DNA from: Strix aluco
Taxonomy: Eukaryota; Chordata; Aves; Strigiformes; Strigidae
Direction of reading: 5' to 3'
NCBI RefSeq assembly: GCF_031877795.1
Contig: NC_133931.1
Coordinates: 136,438,621 to 136,502,620 of the forward strand
DNA: 64,000 nt
The stretch's first letter is position 1. Each line of letters opens with the position of its first letter. The notes below the pieces were generated by a model that saw only the letters and a program-made list of their open reading frames with translations, was not told the DNA's origin and did not search any database. The position numbers and the translations under genes are program-made. Shown here piece after piece: positions 50,501 to 63,772 of the stretch.

Positions 50501-52102
50501 GTTGGCACAAGGACCTGCAGAAGGTCCCTATCCTCCTCTGCTCCAGTTCCCTCTTGCCAGATACTGGGCAGCTGCATGCTTCTGTTCCCTACCATCATGG
50601 ACATGGCAGGGAAGAGGGCAGGGGTGGCAAAGCAGGGCCCAGGCAGCTCCGGTCTGTGCACGGTGCATGAACATTGACAGCTTTGTGTCGAGTCTTTTCT
50701 CATGTGGTGATCTACCAAGCATGTACACATCAGGGAATCACATGCAGCAGGCAGTAACAAAGCCTTTCTAGTCAAATGCATGTTTTTCTCCATTTTCAAT
50801 CTTACTTCTTTGGCTGTGAACAAATACCTTCCTCCTCAAAGTGTACGCCCTCTTACAGAGCTGAAAACTTACAGAAATACTTTTTTACCCCCACCTGAAT
50901 AGACTATGATTTCTTTATTCCAATAGAATATGATGGTTTATTTAAATTGTGGGTTGAGAAAATGATATCTAGGATTTATTTTGCCCTCAGAGTTATCCAT
51001 TTTAAATTTTTTTAATACTTGCAATGTCTTGTGGAGGTGTATTTCCAAAAACTGTTAGAATGACTCAGTAACTCTTTGAGGAACCTGAAGTAATTTGAGA
51101 TCTGGCTTGATTATGTTTGAGTTTCTGCATGATGTAATGTGGTGTTTGGATTCAATAAATGACTTACTGAAGCATCAAAATCTAAAGAAAATGAAATGCA
51201 AACATCACTGTAGTTGGAGGATTTGGGTGGGATTTCTGTAGAGAAAATGTGATCTTTCAGTATTTATAGTTCTACAACCCTTTAAATTTATTGATGTGGT
51301 CCATAAGACAAGAATTTGATTGTTCCCAATGCCTCTAGTTGGCAGTGTTGCATTACTAATAGCAAAAGGACAAATTTTATTGTAACTTTCCTGAATTCCA
51401 GTGATAAGTTCAGAATGCATATCATTTAAACATAAAAGTGATTGTATATAAAAATTCACAAAGTTTGGAAAAACAGTTAAAAATAATTTTTTAAAAATCA
51501 GAATGCTTTTTAATTTTTTAATTTTTAAAAAAATTTATATGCACATAAAGTAATTTGAGAGGGGACAGGGGTAGAAACCCAGACCAGATTTTAAGGAAGA
51601 GAGCCAGGAAATTCAGCATGTGTTTTGGAAGAGATTGAGAGCTCAGAAATATTCAATGAAACTTTCTGACTTACACAAGAAATGAAAAGCGGCTGCATTC
51701 CCCTACAGTCAGAGTGTCCCAATAAAGACTTCACAAGCAATAATGCTCTCCAGAAACACATTGGACTACTTTGCTGCAGCTGTGAGAGTGAGTCAACCAG
51801 GCCTCTGTTGAAAGAGATGGCTGTTGCTTCAATGTTTCTGTGATGTTTTCCTGCAGTGACATCACTGTATCTGCTTTAAAATGTAATACCATCTAAAAAT
51901 CAAAAGACATTGTGTGCTGTAAAATGAGAGTGTTTACAGTATCTTTTAGTGTTTAAGATTTCTGTACAGGTATATCTTTAACTTTTACTGTAATAAGGGG
52001 TTTATCCCAGGGCTTGCTTCCATGAAGGACTGACGCAAGAGGGCATGAGAGCAACTCAGTATCTCTCAGCTTTTGTCTCCCTTTTCACTCTCTGTTCTTC
52101 AG

Positions 52103-52260
52103 CCAAACCTTGATCCTGCGTTTTTGAGTCCTTGGCCCCATTCCAGCACAGCACTTGATACATATTTAACTTTATGCACATTAGCAACCCCATTGATGTC
52201 CATAGGACCACTCATATGCTTAAAGTTAAGCATGTTCTCGAGTGTCTATATTAGATCAGA
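52103..52260. mobile_element. Remnant of an old palindromic amniote repeat (MITE-like)
   Basis: Arms at about 52152-52190 and 52206-52244 are imperfect inverted copies: the left has ATTTAACTTTATGCACAT and the right has ATATGCTTAAAGTTAAGCAT. They flank a centre reading CCCCATTGATGTCCATAGGA, itself roughly palindromic. I recognise the pattern of an ancient repeat widespread in bird and reptile genomes (CTTAACTTTAAGCA arms around CCCATTGA), but I cannot give its database name. Confidence 0.55.
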
Positions 52261-53474
52261 GAATAAGGGATTGAGGTCTCTGGCAAGTCTCCAGGAAGGC
52301 GTCTCCTAAAGAAGCCAGACAAGCTTCTCTTCTGTGGACCTGACCTTGTGCAGCCATGTTTATCCCCAACAGCCAGTTGCTAGAAAGGAGCTATAGCTGA
52401 TCATTCCCCAGCGACTGAGCAGACCGTGCTGCTTTACCAACAGAAAGGTTTCGGCCTTGGTCGTTGCAGTGTAGAACTGCTCACCTGAGCACCTTGTAGA
52501 GCTGCAACCTGACGCCCCTGCACTAACCCCTTCAGTGGTGCTCACCCATTACTCTAAGTCTGAGCTCATTCATTGCAGTTGATCCATGGAGCTGTCATCC
52601 CTTCATCTGCAGCCTGTTGTTGTCACATGGAGCACTTTTCTTTCAGTCTGAAAAAGGTAAGTGACAACAGACTTCCATATTCCTAGAATAGAAAGCTGCT
52701 TTCACACATATTATCCTCCATAATATAAGTGAATATTTAGTATATTTAGAAAACTTGAATCAGAATTTAAGAAAAAAACAACAAAAAACTTTTATGGCTT
52801 GGAATGGCCTCCTGTTGTTGCAATTCACATCTGAGAAGCAGGACGCAGTTAGCGTTACCTAAATTAAAACAATTTCACTTTGAGTAGAGTGGCAGAGATG
52901 GAGACAAGGAACATGTAAACGTGCATGCGAGTATCTTGTTGACAAGTATCTCAGATGTTGCTTTTCTTTACCTCCATGGCCATTAAAAACTGTTAAATAT
53001 CACTGTCTGGCTTCCACTCGGTAACAGTTTGTTTTTAGTGTTGGAATATATTTTTAGCCTAGCCAAACATAACCTTTAGCTATTTTGTTGTTATATTTAT
53101 AGCCCACATAGTTGATTTAGAAAAATCTTTAGCTTCAGATTAGCTTCTAGCTACAGTATTTTCTTGTTGCTTTTTTAAAGCCAAGGATTAATAGGAGACA
53201 GAAGAAACATAGGACTGAGTCATCAAGTGCTGTCCTCCACTCCTGGAGGCAGTCACACCATAATATCCTGCTTATATATGCATTAAAGTTACTTAGGAAT
53301 TTTGCCCATTCTTCTTTCTCAAGACTGCCTTTCAAACTCACTCCTTTGAGAGAAACTCTGATTTAACTAACTTAGACTTATACTTGGCAACTTCTGATCA
53401 AGTGTTCTTTTGCCAGCATTGCCCTAAATGATTCTTCTCTCTCTCTCATAAATATTTCTTCAGGGAAATCATAC

Positions 53475-53860
53475 CTCAGCTTGGTCTTCTGTCTTCTGGA
53501 CTGAACAAAGAAGGGATTTTGAGTTTCTCATTGCAAGTTCACTGCATCTAGTTGCCCTTTTCTGCATCTATTCTAGGAGTTCAGCATTCCTGAACAGAAA
53601 TGTACCACTATATTACAGATATGGTCCTATGTGGGCCTGTAGAACTACTCTGTCTCTCTGGAAATACGTTGTCTGATACCTCCTATTATTACATCTGCCT
53701 CTCTTACAGTTTTTTTTTATATTAGTTACAAATGATCAGTCACAGTATGATCCAGTCTACGGCTGAGCATGATTGCACCCACATCTTTATCTTCCAGAAT
53801 CTTTTCCAATTGACAGGCCTCAAACTTTGAGCAGAAATGTCTGTCAGTAGTCTCTGTGAA
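53475..53860 (-). mobile_element. Possible very old CR1/L3-like fragment
   Basis: The layout resembles an inverted old CR1/L3 3' region (GGACTGAACAA..., TTGCCCTTTTCTGCATCTA, GGTCCTATGTGGGCC, ACATCTGCCTCTCTTACAG, then CACCCACATCTTTATC). Divergence is heavy and the call is tentative. Confidence 0.35.
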
Positions 53861-54282
53861 AAGATTTTTTTATAGGAGTGCCTTTTCTGTCTTTAACAAT
53901 CTTTATGAAATGTGGATGAGCTGACCTCTACAGTGAGGAAAGCTGGAACAATTTGCATTTTTCCTTATAGTAGTATTCACTCAGCCTATACTTAACCTAA
54001 AGCAGTTCATCTCCCTAAAGCCACTACTTTAGGCTATGGAGATGAACAGAGATGACTGCAAACATATAGGTTAAGTCTACTTTAAATCACCATCTGGAGA
54101 AGCCAGATGGGACCTGGATGGAAGGCATCAGATAAAGAGACCTTAGGAGATTGGCTCACATCATCTCATGTTACTCCCTTTAGGTATCTTTCCAGTCACA
54201 TCTTTGGAAGATCTCGTTATATCTTCCTTAGCATGTATGTTCTTCCTTAGCATGTACATCAAAATAGATGATGTTAGAACTC

Positions 54283-54298
54283 AAAAAAAAAAAAAAAA
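54283..54298 (+). repeat. Poly-A run of 16
   Basis: Uninterrupted A16 after ACTC. No LINE tail or target-site duplication is evident around it. Confidence 0.85.
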
Positions 54299-57031
54299 TC
54301 TTAGCAGATTTCAAGCTCAAAGATCTAGATATAAAATCTGTGTTACTGATACTGAAGCTAACCTTAATGAGACTATTATGTGCCCAAGTCATGACCATAC
54401 ACCTGTTTAACTGATATTCTGCTGACAATCGTTTCCAAGGACTGCAAAATAGCTTCCAGCTGTGGCACATTCCTATAAATGTTTTTTCAGAATAAAGGAT
54501 GATCTTTTGTTTGAATTGGTGAGGTGTCTCAATAGACAGGTATAACCTGGCAGTTCTTTGTTATCTATGATGATGATGTTGCACAAAAGACATTGTAAGA
54601 GATTCTAGTAACTTTTCTCCTTTCTTGAATAAGAAACATTATTGTTGCATATAGATGTAAAACATTGCAACTGGTATTTGGCTGAACGATTTTGGGTGCA
54701 GTGTTTCAGGAAGCGTGGCTTGTGGTGAGGTGTGGGTTACAACTACCCTGGGGTTCTGCTCAGCTTCTGCCACGTTGCATTTCCATGACAAAGAGGAAAT
54801 TAATGAACTTTCTCTCTTAGCTTACACCACCGCAAATTGGAGACAGCCCCCACAGAGACCAACGTGTTCAGATTAAATGTTGTGAAGTGGTATTCACACT
54901 TCTTAACTTTATGTGGCTAGAGAGGAAGATACTTTGTCTAGGCTAAGCTACACTAAGCTAGACTCCTGTTCTCAGTCACCCTCTTGGGAGATCCCTTCTT
55001 TCTCAGTTGACTGAAGACAGATACTGAGGAGATTTGTCTCTTCTGTGAAAAGAGATGCCTTGGCCTGTCTAACTGTAGATTCCTCTATATTCTGCAAGAA
55101 CTGTTGGCTAAATGGAAACAAATATGTTTGGCAAAAACACATGATCCCCAAATATATGGGTAAACATAGATCATTGGAAAGCATGGGTCTTGCATTTATT
55201 TTAGATATTAACTTCACCCAAGATTTTGTGACTTTTTCCGTACTTTTTTTTCATTTCAATAAAAAAGACCAAAATCTGGATCTCACTGCAATAAAAGGCA
55301 ACTTTCTCTTTTATGTTAATGGAGCCATGCTGTCACCCCCAGCATACCTTTTCTTTTGGAAATTTGATGTAATGTCTTCTGAAACATAAGCCCATCTTTT
55401 GACAGCATATGAATTTATCCAGAAAGGTTCTTAATAGTTTTGATAGTTAGAGAAAAAAAGTTTTAAAATTCTTTTACTGTTATGATTTTCCTAAGTGATG
55501 AAAATCCTTATTTTAACCACAGTTATTCAGGATAATAAATAAGAACAATTCTAATGTTGGGTCAAGAGTGTTATTGACACTCCATAGAACAGCAGACCTG
55601 TTTTTTAAATTATTATTTTTAAGGGAAAAACACACATGAGGGAAAAGAGAGAAGAATTTTCGGAAAACATTTCCAGGGTGGGCCATTGGAGGAATGTGGA
55701 GGGACATATTTACTTTTAAACTGAGAAAATTTTTCATACTTTGTCACTTGAGAGGTGCATACAAATTACACAGTGCTCTGTGACATTCCTTGAGGGGTGA
55801 AGATGGAAGGAAAATTACCTAGTTTTCCCCAGTACTTGTAAGATTTCAGTAGTGAGAGTGAAATGAAGAAGAATAGCTGTCAGTGGCTGAGTTAATTTGC
55901 CCATATTCCAGGAAAGACAAATTCAAATAAATTAATAAAAAAAAGGAAAGAAAATATTTAATTATGATATTTAATTATGGCAGGAAAATCCAACACAAAT
56001 GACATAGCAAAGATCAGTGGAAACTTGCTGAAAAGAACGTCTACTGTTTGTCATAAGAGCATGAACTAGACTGAATGCTAAACTAGGTCTGCATGTAACA
56101 TTACTGCAGAGGTAACTGGCATGGGAGAATACTAGCAGCTAAATACTTTCCCCTTCTCTTGCACATTGATTTAATTCTAGCTTAGCTTGCCAGTAGCCAT
56201 AAGTTGCACAAGAGTGCTATATGGATGCCATAGTACAATTTACCATGCTTTTTTGTTCTAGCTGAGATGAAAGACCCAGTTCCAATATGAGCACAATGCA
56301 AATGCCATGGAGATTTTCCCTCTGGCAAATGCAGACACCTACATTGTGATTAGTGTCATTCTAACATATAAGTCTAAAATAGGCTGTTGGAAATTTGTAA
56401 ATTTTGTGTTTCCACTGATCATAAAGCACTTTCATGGAAGGTACATTGACTAGTTCAGGTATGGAAGTCTGCACTGTAGACATCTGTAATAAAGTTATGT
56501 GCTGGGAAATCTACCCCATGTGTTTCAGCTGGGGACAACAGAGGGAGGGCACAGTGAAGGAACCTCTGGAGGAGCCAACTGCTGAAACTAACCTATCCTC
56601 ACAGACAGAAAGCTGACCCTGGGTTCTTACTGAAGGGAGGTCTCTTAGATTGACAATGTCTGCCAAAGTAAAAAGCAAGCATAGGCAAAGGATGGGTCAT
56701 GACAGGAACAGGAAAAATCAGCTATTGCTTATACTACACTGAGCTCATTTCAGAGGGACATTTCATAGGGTCATCATGAGGCCCAAAATAGCTACAGTGC
56801 TGAGATGGCATGTGGGTAACAGGATGATGCTCCAAAATCTAGTAATTTCTTGCCATTTTATTTATCTTCCTCTCATCTTCCTAAAACTTTCTTGGCTGGC
56901 AGGTCATGCTATTTTGACTTTTTCCAAAGCATGCTTTTAAAAATGGGGAAATTGAAGTTTTCTTCAATTATTTTAAGAGAAATCTATTTCATGTTTCCTA
57001 ACTGACTCCAAATTCATTGGTGATGTTTAAG

Positions 57032-57792
57032 TACAGAAACATTCAAGGTGGAAATGATCTTGAGAGGTCTCTAGTCCAATCTCCTGCTCAGGGCAGATTT
57101 GACACTGAATTCAGACCACATTGTTTAGGGCTTTGTCCAGTCCAGTCTTGGAAACCTGCCAGGAACGGGATTCCATAACTTCTCTGGGTAACCTAATTAA
57201 ATGCTTAATTATCTTCAGAGAATTAATTTTTTTTTTGTTCTTGGGTCCAGTTAGAACCTTCCCTGTTCCAGTTTACAATCATTATTACAGTTTACAACCA
57301 TTATTCCCCCAGTGAAAAGCCTGGCTGCCTCTTCTTACCTCCCAGTAGGCATTGCCAGGCTTCTGTTAGGTCCTCCCTAAAACATTGCTTCCCCAGGCTG
57401 ATCAAGCCCAAATCCTCCAGCTTTCCCTTACAGGACAGTTGATCCAGCTCCTGACAATTTTGGTGACGTCATGATAAATATACTTGCTAAAGTCTATCTT
57501 TATCTATCATGTATTTGGGGGTACAAAACTTTATAGAGGTTTACTGCCAAGTAAAAGGGAATAATCAGTAGCGGGACTCTTATTAACTCAGTCCAGGATG
57601 CTGTTGGCGTTTTTTGCTGCCAGGACACACTGCTGGCTCATGCTGAGCATACTGTCAAGCAAGACCCCAGTCCTTTTTAGAAGAGCTGCTATTAAAGCTG
57701 GTCAGTCTCCAGACTACACCACTGCAGTGGTTAGCTCATCCCAGGTTCAGGACTTTGCATTTTTTCTTTTTGAATTTTATGACACTCCAGAA
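57032..57792 (-). mobile_element. CR1 LINE, old minus-strand copy
   Basis: About 760 bp of inverted CR1. The 3' end (CAAGGTGGAAATGATCTTGA, GTCCAATCTCCTGCTC) is at the left. The RT C-terminal region follows, and beyond it the upstream part, CAGGATGCTGTTGGCGTTTT and GGACACACTGCTGGCTCATG, near 57590-57645, ending at GACTTTGCATTTTT. It holds many indels and a short internal duplication near 57270-57305. Confidence 0.82.
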
Positions 57793-60700
57793 ATATAATC
57801 ATATTAAATTAGGTTTAGAACAGAGCACATCTAGTTCCTCATCTTCTGGTTCCTGGAAATATATATATATATATCAGAATTTATCCCAGAGTGAATTTCA
57901 AAAGTGTTTTTAACTTGCTACAGAACAAGAAAACCTGGAAAAAATCATCCCAGCAGGAATAATTGAAACTAGTAAACTAACTGTGCTGAGAGAAATGCCA
58001 TTGCAAATGTATAAATGTAGGTATTAGATGGAAAAAAAACCCCCAAATTTTATGTAGAACTAATCATCTCAGACTATCCTAAGTTCCTAGTCTACATGGT
58101 TTTGCAGCTATACTAGTCTTCCTTGGCATCTTTTCATCCATTCTGCTATTCTTTGGTTCTGAGTTTTTCTTTTTATCAAAATATTGTACACAACATCTTT
58201 GGTGAGTGGTGTGTCTGAATTTTGTGACAATAATGCAATAGTGACAATAATGTAATTTGATCTCCTATTTCTTAATCATTACACACAGAAAATAATGAAT
58301 ATTTGCAAAACTACTGAGAAATATCAATGAAAAATAAACAGGGGAACATTTAGACAAAGTGATTGTGTGAGGAAAAGAGCAGAACGAGCTGGTGGGTTGA
58401 GGAAAGCACATGCGATACAGTCAATTACACAAGAGGTGAAGATCAGGCTCTGCATTTTCTTTGTCTCTGGACAGGACTAGGAGGGAAAATATTTTCTTTT
58501 ATTCTCAATCCTAAAGGATTGCTACATAATCCTGTATGAGATGAAAAAAACCCCAAACTTTTGTAGCTGTGAACATAAATATGTAGACTTCTTCTGTGAT
58601 AATTGCCACTGAAGAAACGTACCTACCTCCTTTGATTATCATTATTACTTAAAGATAATTTACATCAGTGAAGAAATGATTGAGAAAGTAGCTTTCAAGA
58701 TTAATTTATTCCTGCATCTTTTCTATGAACATCTTAATAATGCTTGAACATCTTGATAATTCTTCATCTTTTCTACCTTAAAAGTGAAGATCTAAGGTAG
58801 GTTACTTATGACCAACTTTTATGAATAAAAAGAAAAAAAAGGAAAAAAAATGTAGATTTCTCATAACCCCTGATTTTATTCACTTGCATAGTTAATTTAA
58901 TGATATTTTATCAGATTTGCTATTTGCTTCACATGCTTTTGATGCCTGACATCTGGAAAACACTTCTTGATCTCTGTCTTTGTGGCTTTGATATTTTGCT
59001 TTCTAAAGTATTAATTATATCTGTCAATTTTTATGTCACATTTTAACCACTAATCAGTATTTTATAGTCATTCCTGTTGATTTCCCTGGGTATATTTTCT
59101 GTTTGTAATATTGGCTTGAATAATTTCCCCCATGTTTGCCTGAGCTATACTATCTGTGACTCTGTGGCAATTCTTGTTGGTCATACTCATGATGAGTCCC
59201 AGGAGCTGCACTTCCCACTGCTTATGAACTATCATTTTCATAAATTATTTTGGAAATACCCATTTCTATGTTATGGTGGCACAGATTTTTTGGTATGTTT
59301 GTGCCCCTGGGAAATGCATTATAATACATTCTTAATATGTATGTTATGGTTATACTGTCTACCAGTTTTAATTATTATTATTTCATGCTCATTATGTTAC
59401 GTCCATCAGAGCTTTCACCGAACAGTTCTGACACAGATATGTAAAGTCCATGTGAGTGTTTATAACACGTTTTATTGTAGTTCAGTTTCAGGTTGGGCAA
59501 AGAGATGACTCCTGGAAAGTTGAAAAAATTAGCAGTAAAATTTTCATTATTGATGTTTATTATAATAGATGAACAGTAATAGTAGTTTTTAATGTAAAAT
59601 GTTTAATTACTTTAATTTGTTCCTCATCATGTGAAAACTTCATCCTGAATTATTGCTTTGTATTTTAATGGCAAATGGCTATGATAAAAAATTATCTAAA
59701 TATGAACTGTATAAAAAGATAAGCTTCTAGAAGACAATGCAGGTGAAGAACCATATTAAAAGACAAAGAGAAATTCAATCTTTTGCATTAGTGAGATGAA
59801 GATTAACTAGCAAAGTATTTTTAAGAAATCTCTGAAAAATGATGTTACCTGGAAGTTCCATGTGCAGTCAGTTGTGCCTCTCCCCAGCTAGAAATACACT
59901 TCCCACCACAAAAAATTAACTTGTTTGAAGCTTTTTATAACTTAATTCTTCGGTTCAGAGAAGAGGATGTACAGAGAAGTCTTACAAACCACTACCTGTA
60001 TCAACCAAACTACATTTACCACAATGGGACCTAAATCTTTTTTCAAAGATGAATAAAGTATAGATATGTCTAAAAATGTCTAGACAGGGCTTCCTTTTCG
60101 GAACTTCAGTAGTATTGTGATGCAAAAGTAACATTTTTGATATTTTTTTTTAAATTACATATTACAAAAAAAGGAAGGATCATTTTAATTTTTAATAAAC
60201 GAGTTTAAACTTTGAGTTGATTTGTTAAAGCCATCAGTTATTGGCAGTTCGCCCACATCCTTTCACAGGTGGAGGAGATCCCTGGTAATGTTGTTGATTT
60301 AGGTCATTGTATGCAAGAATGAGCAAGTGTAAGGTACCTACATAAGGAGGTCTGTGGACAGATTTCAACTTCATGGAAACACCTTACATTTTGGAAATAG
60401 ACAATGAGGAGTTCTGCTTATGGGATTATTCAGCTACTGTGAAGTCCATGGTGGGGCTACAGAGATTGTTCTTTTGAGTAAGCAGGAGAGTATTCGTGGA
60501 CTCCCTCAGTTGTGTTAAGAGTCTATAGATAGGGGAAGGAATCTTCCTTCCTTTACAACCACCTCACCAGTAAGATTTGCAGCTTAACTGAATTATCTCG
60601 GTTTTGCAGGACATATTTAAATTAATGAACTAACACAGGTTAAGTAATACAAATCCATGCTTGCCTGGCAGATTTGGTTTATATGATGTACCACAGCAAG

Positions 60701-62905
60701 ATTTCCTAACCCTACAACACAGCTGTTTCAGGTTTCTAATGGGATGCACGTTTTCCAGACCCTTCTGACACCAAGAACGAGTTTTTTTAGATTGAAAACT
60801 AGGGAAGAAACTGATAAAATAACAAAAAAACTGTTAGTATTTTGTACATGGCAGGCTACAAGGCCTCTCACTTACATTTTCTTTAAGTTCTGGGCTAAAT
60901 CACAAAAACCAACCACCTCATCCAAATTCTTCATTGCCCTTGAGAGCCTTTCCACTGACTTTAGAAGGTGCTGCCTTTGGCCATGATGAAACCACATCTA
61001 TTAATACTCACCTGTGTTTGCTGGGAACATTGGCACGCTATAACTGTAGATCTTGTGCAGCTCTGGCCACAGTGATGCACATCAAATGAAACTAAACTAT
61101 CCAGTACAGGTATATTCCTCTCAAGACTTCCATCATTTCAGTAGTAGTCTATGTGCCTGAAGAAATTCTCACTATGAAATGCTCTTTTATGTAGGCAGTC
61201 TGCTCTTCCTTGCCTTCTGAGACTTACACATACAGAAAATTTCAATAATCATGAAGTCTGCTTCTTGACGTGTGATGTGACCCAAGCAGCTGCCCTTTAA
61301 GTAAGAAGTTGTGATTGAAAAGACATCTTCTTGAAACAAGTAATTGAAACTATCTGGCCCCATTCTTGACATTTATGGTAGCATACTGGATTTTTATAGC
61401 AAACATGAAGGGATGACAGGAAACATTTTCAGATGTGGTCATAGACCTCTGAATGTATTTAGAGAAAAACAGAGTTCATAGAATTCCTGCATATGGAAAA
61501 TAAACATTTTTTCAGTTACTTCTCTATGCACAGAAAGTATAATGCATTTTGCACCTTTTCAAGCCACATAGCAGTATTCAGGAAGCAAAATGCTACAGTG
61601 TTGAATAAATGTGGAAAGTTCTAGTATACACTGGGATGTTACCCATAAGACCCATTCAGGCTCAAGAGCTCTGTGTCCTAAGCTCAGAAGCTTACCTTGA
61701 GAAGTGACAGAGACCTTTTGCCAGCCACTAAGTCCATGTCAGTTTGGATGGAGCATTATTTCCCACCACGTGAAAGAAAGGATTTTTATAGAAGGAGTGA
61801 GAGATGGAACAGATGAAGAGTGCAATAGCCAGGACTTAACTGGGTAATTGTCCTGACAATTTGTTATTAAAAAGATGGATGCAAATGTGTAATTTGTGTA
61901 TGGTGTATAACAACGCTGGGTAGAAAGACACAAATCAAAGTAAGATTTGTTTTGTGCCAGACAGTTATTTGAGCTTCTGCCTACACCTTGTGTCTACATA
62001 ATCCTATGGGCTAGTGCAGTTGGAACAGACTAGTTTATGCATATGCATTATGCTCATAAGGGGGTGGTGCAGCTGGCATTAAGTACAATCACTTCTGACC
62101 TTCCAACCTGATAGGCAGGTAGCCATTTCTAACTTGGTTGACTGTGGTTAAGGTGTGAGGCTTTAACTCATGCTCTTAGTTCTTGCAGCAAGGCTTACTC
62201 TGCTAAGTGGATTTATAAACATTACAAATCAGAAGAGCAACATTTTGAGTGTGATAAGAAAGTTGAGAATCTGCCTGTCCTTGTTTCTGTGTGTATAATG
62301 TCTTCAGATGCTTCAGACCTCCAGAGCTTCCCAACTCTCAGCTCTGTTCAGGAGCCCTGTTATTAAGCAGAGATCTCAGCAAATACATTTGGCCAATATG
62401 CATCAGTAGCTAGCAAAACAAATACGATGCTTCAATGCAGTAAATCATAGCTATGAAATAACAGAGAAAGTGTTAGAGACTCAAGTAACATCAGTTCATG
62501 TGCTGACATGTAGTAAATCTCTTCTTAAGGCTCAAAGATTTTGCTAATTAAAACATATTTGGAGGGGAAAAAAAACCCAACGCACTATTACTCCAGATTT
62601 TAGTAATGCTAAACACAAGGCTGGAGACTTTTCTTGAGGGGATGGCAGGATAGTGCACAATAAGTGCAACACTTCATAAGAGTTGAAAAGAAAGAAAAGA
62701 AAACTGATGTCATTAATGCATTTATTTAGATGGCTTCTTAGTGATTTAGCTTACACATTTATCAACTTTCAGTGGCTGGAAAAGTCTGAAAATAGATCTG
62801 TGTGTTTGAAACATCTTGTGTAAAGAAGCTCAGGTTTCAGCTGGATCTTTGAGATAGCAGTGCAATGCAACTAATAGCCAGTAGCAACAGAAAGGTATAC
62901 AACTA
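57793..62905. other. Intergenic, no gene recognised
   Basis: AT-rich DNA with an (AT)8 run (57859-57874) and a 19-bp direct duplication (58727-58745 and 58746-58764). A 143-codon open frame at 59077-59508 is T-rich and hydrophobic, but I match it to no family. Confidence 0.5.
57859..57874 (+). repeat. (AT)8 dinucleotide repeat
   Basis: Eight AT units, 67 bp beyond the edge of the old CR1 copy. Confidence 0.85.
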
Positions 62906-63772
62906 TGGTGGGTTGACCATGGCCAGTCACCAGACAACCCCCCACAGCTGCTCACTCCCCATCCTCAACAGTACAGGGGGAGAAAACAGGATTAAAAATC
63001 TTGTTGGTTGAGATCAAGACAGGGAGTTCACTTCCAGTTACCATCTTGGACCAAACAGACTTGAGTTCTGGAAAATGAATTTAATTTATTGCCAATTAAA
63101 ATATATTTAGGTAGTGAAAAGCAGAAACAAAAATAAAAATTAAAGCAACACTTTCTCCCTACTCACCCCTTTTTTCCTAGGTTCAACTTCACTCCTTCAT
63201 TCCCAACTCCTGTACCTCACCTCCACCCAAGCACCCCAGGGAGGATGGGCAATGGGGGTTGTGTTTAGTCCATAACAGTCTCTCTCTGCTGCTCCTTCCT
63301 CCTCACAATTTTCCTCTTGCTCCATCATGGGTCCTTTCCATGTGCTGCAGTCCTTCAGATAAACCAGCTCCTGTATGGCCTCTCCATGGACTGCTGTTCT
63401 TTCAGAAAATAACCACTGACTTTGGAATGAGGTCCTCCATGGGCTGCAGTGTGAATATCTGCTCCAGCATGGTCTTCTCCACAGGCTCCAGGGAAATATT
63501 TTCCTTAGCACCTGGATCTTCTCTTCCCCCTCCTTCTTTGACCTTGGTATTCACTGTACTCTTTCTCACTTTTTCACTTATTCTGGTGTCTTTGCCCTTT
63601 CTTAAATACGTTTTCCCAGAGGCACCACCAGCTTGGCTGATGGGCTCAGTTGTGTCCTGTGGTGGGTCCATTGAAGCTGGCTGGAACCAGCTGTGTCCCT
63701 GGCCTCTTCTCACAGGAGCCACACCTGCAGCCTCTCCACTACCAACACCTTGACACTTACACCAAATACAAC
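62906..63772 (-). mobile_element. Probable endogenous retrovirus solo LTR, minus orientation
   Basis: A segment starting TGGTGGGTTGACC and ending near ACCAAATACAACCA matches my memory of a common avian LTR-type repeat. On the minus strand it has a TATA-like TATTTAA (63607-63601) and an AATAAA polyadenylation signal (63090-63085). The middle has repeated phrases around a CATGGGCTGCAG core at 63339, 63385, 63438 and 63479. No gag, pol or env coding region lies next to it, so it looks like a solo LTR. I could not identify a target-site duplication, so the boundaries are approximate. Confidence 0.6.

Larger units (their letters stand above)
45895..53470. other. Intergenic, no gene recognised
   Basis: Upstream flank of AGR3. 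It holds the polypurine tract at 47463-47547, a poly-T run (about 49149-49165), an AT-rich stretch with T/A runs (51478-51545) and a palindromic repeat remnant (52103-52260). A somewhat GC-richer segment (50040-50680) has overlapping open frames on both strands, but none resembles a known protein. Confidence 0.5.

Noticed and set aside
50434-50823. Cluster of overlapping frames in a GC-richer segment considered as an exon
   Set aside because: Frames are open on both strands, as expected from lower AT content. No domain or convincing splice pair was found.
59077-59508. 143-codon hydrophobic open frame, at first glance like a membrane receptor fragment
   Set aside because: Hydrophobicity follows from T-rich composition. 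I see no receptor family motif in order and no neighbouring exon.
63259-63753. 164-codon open frame on the plus strand
   Set aside because: It lies within the LTR-like repeat, antisense to its apparent promoter, and is a by-product of that sequence.
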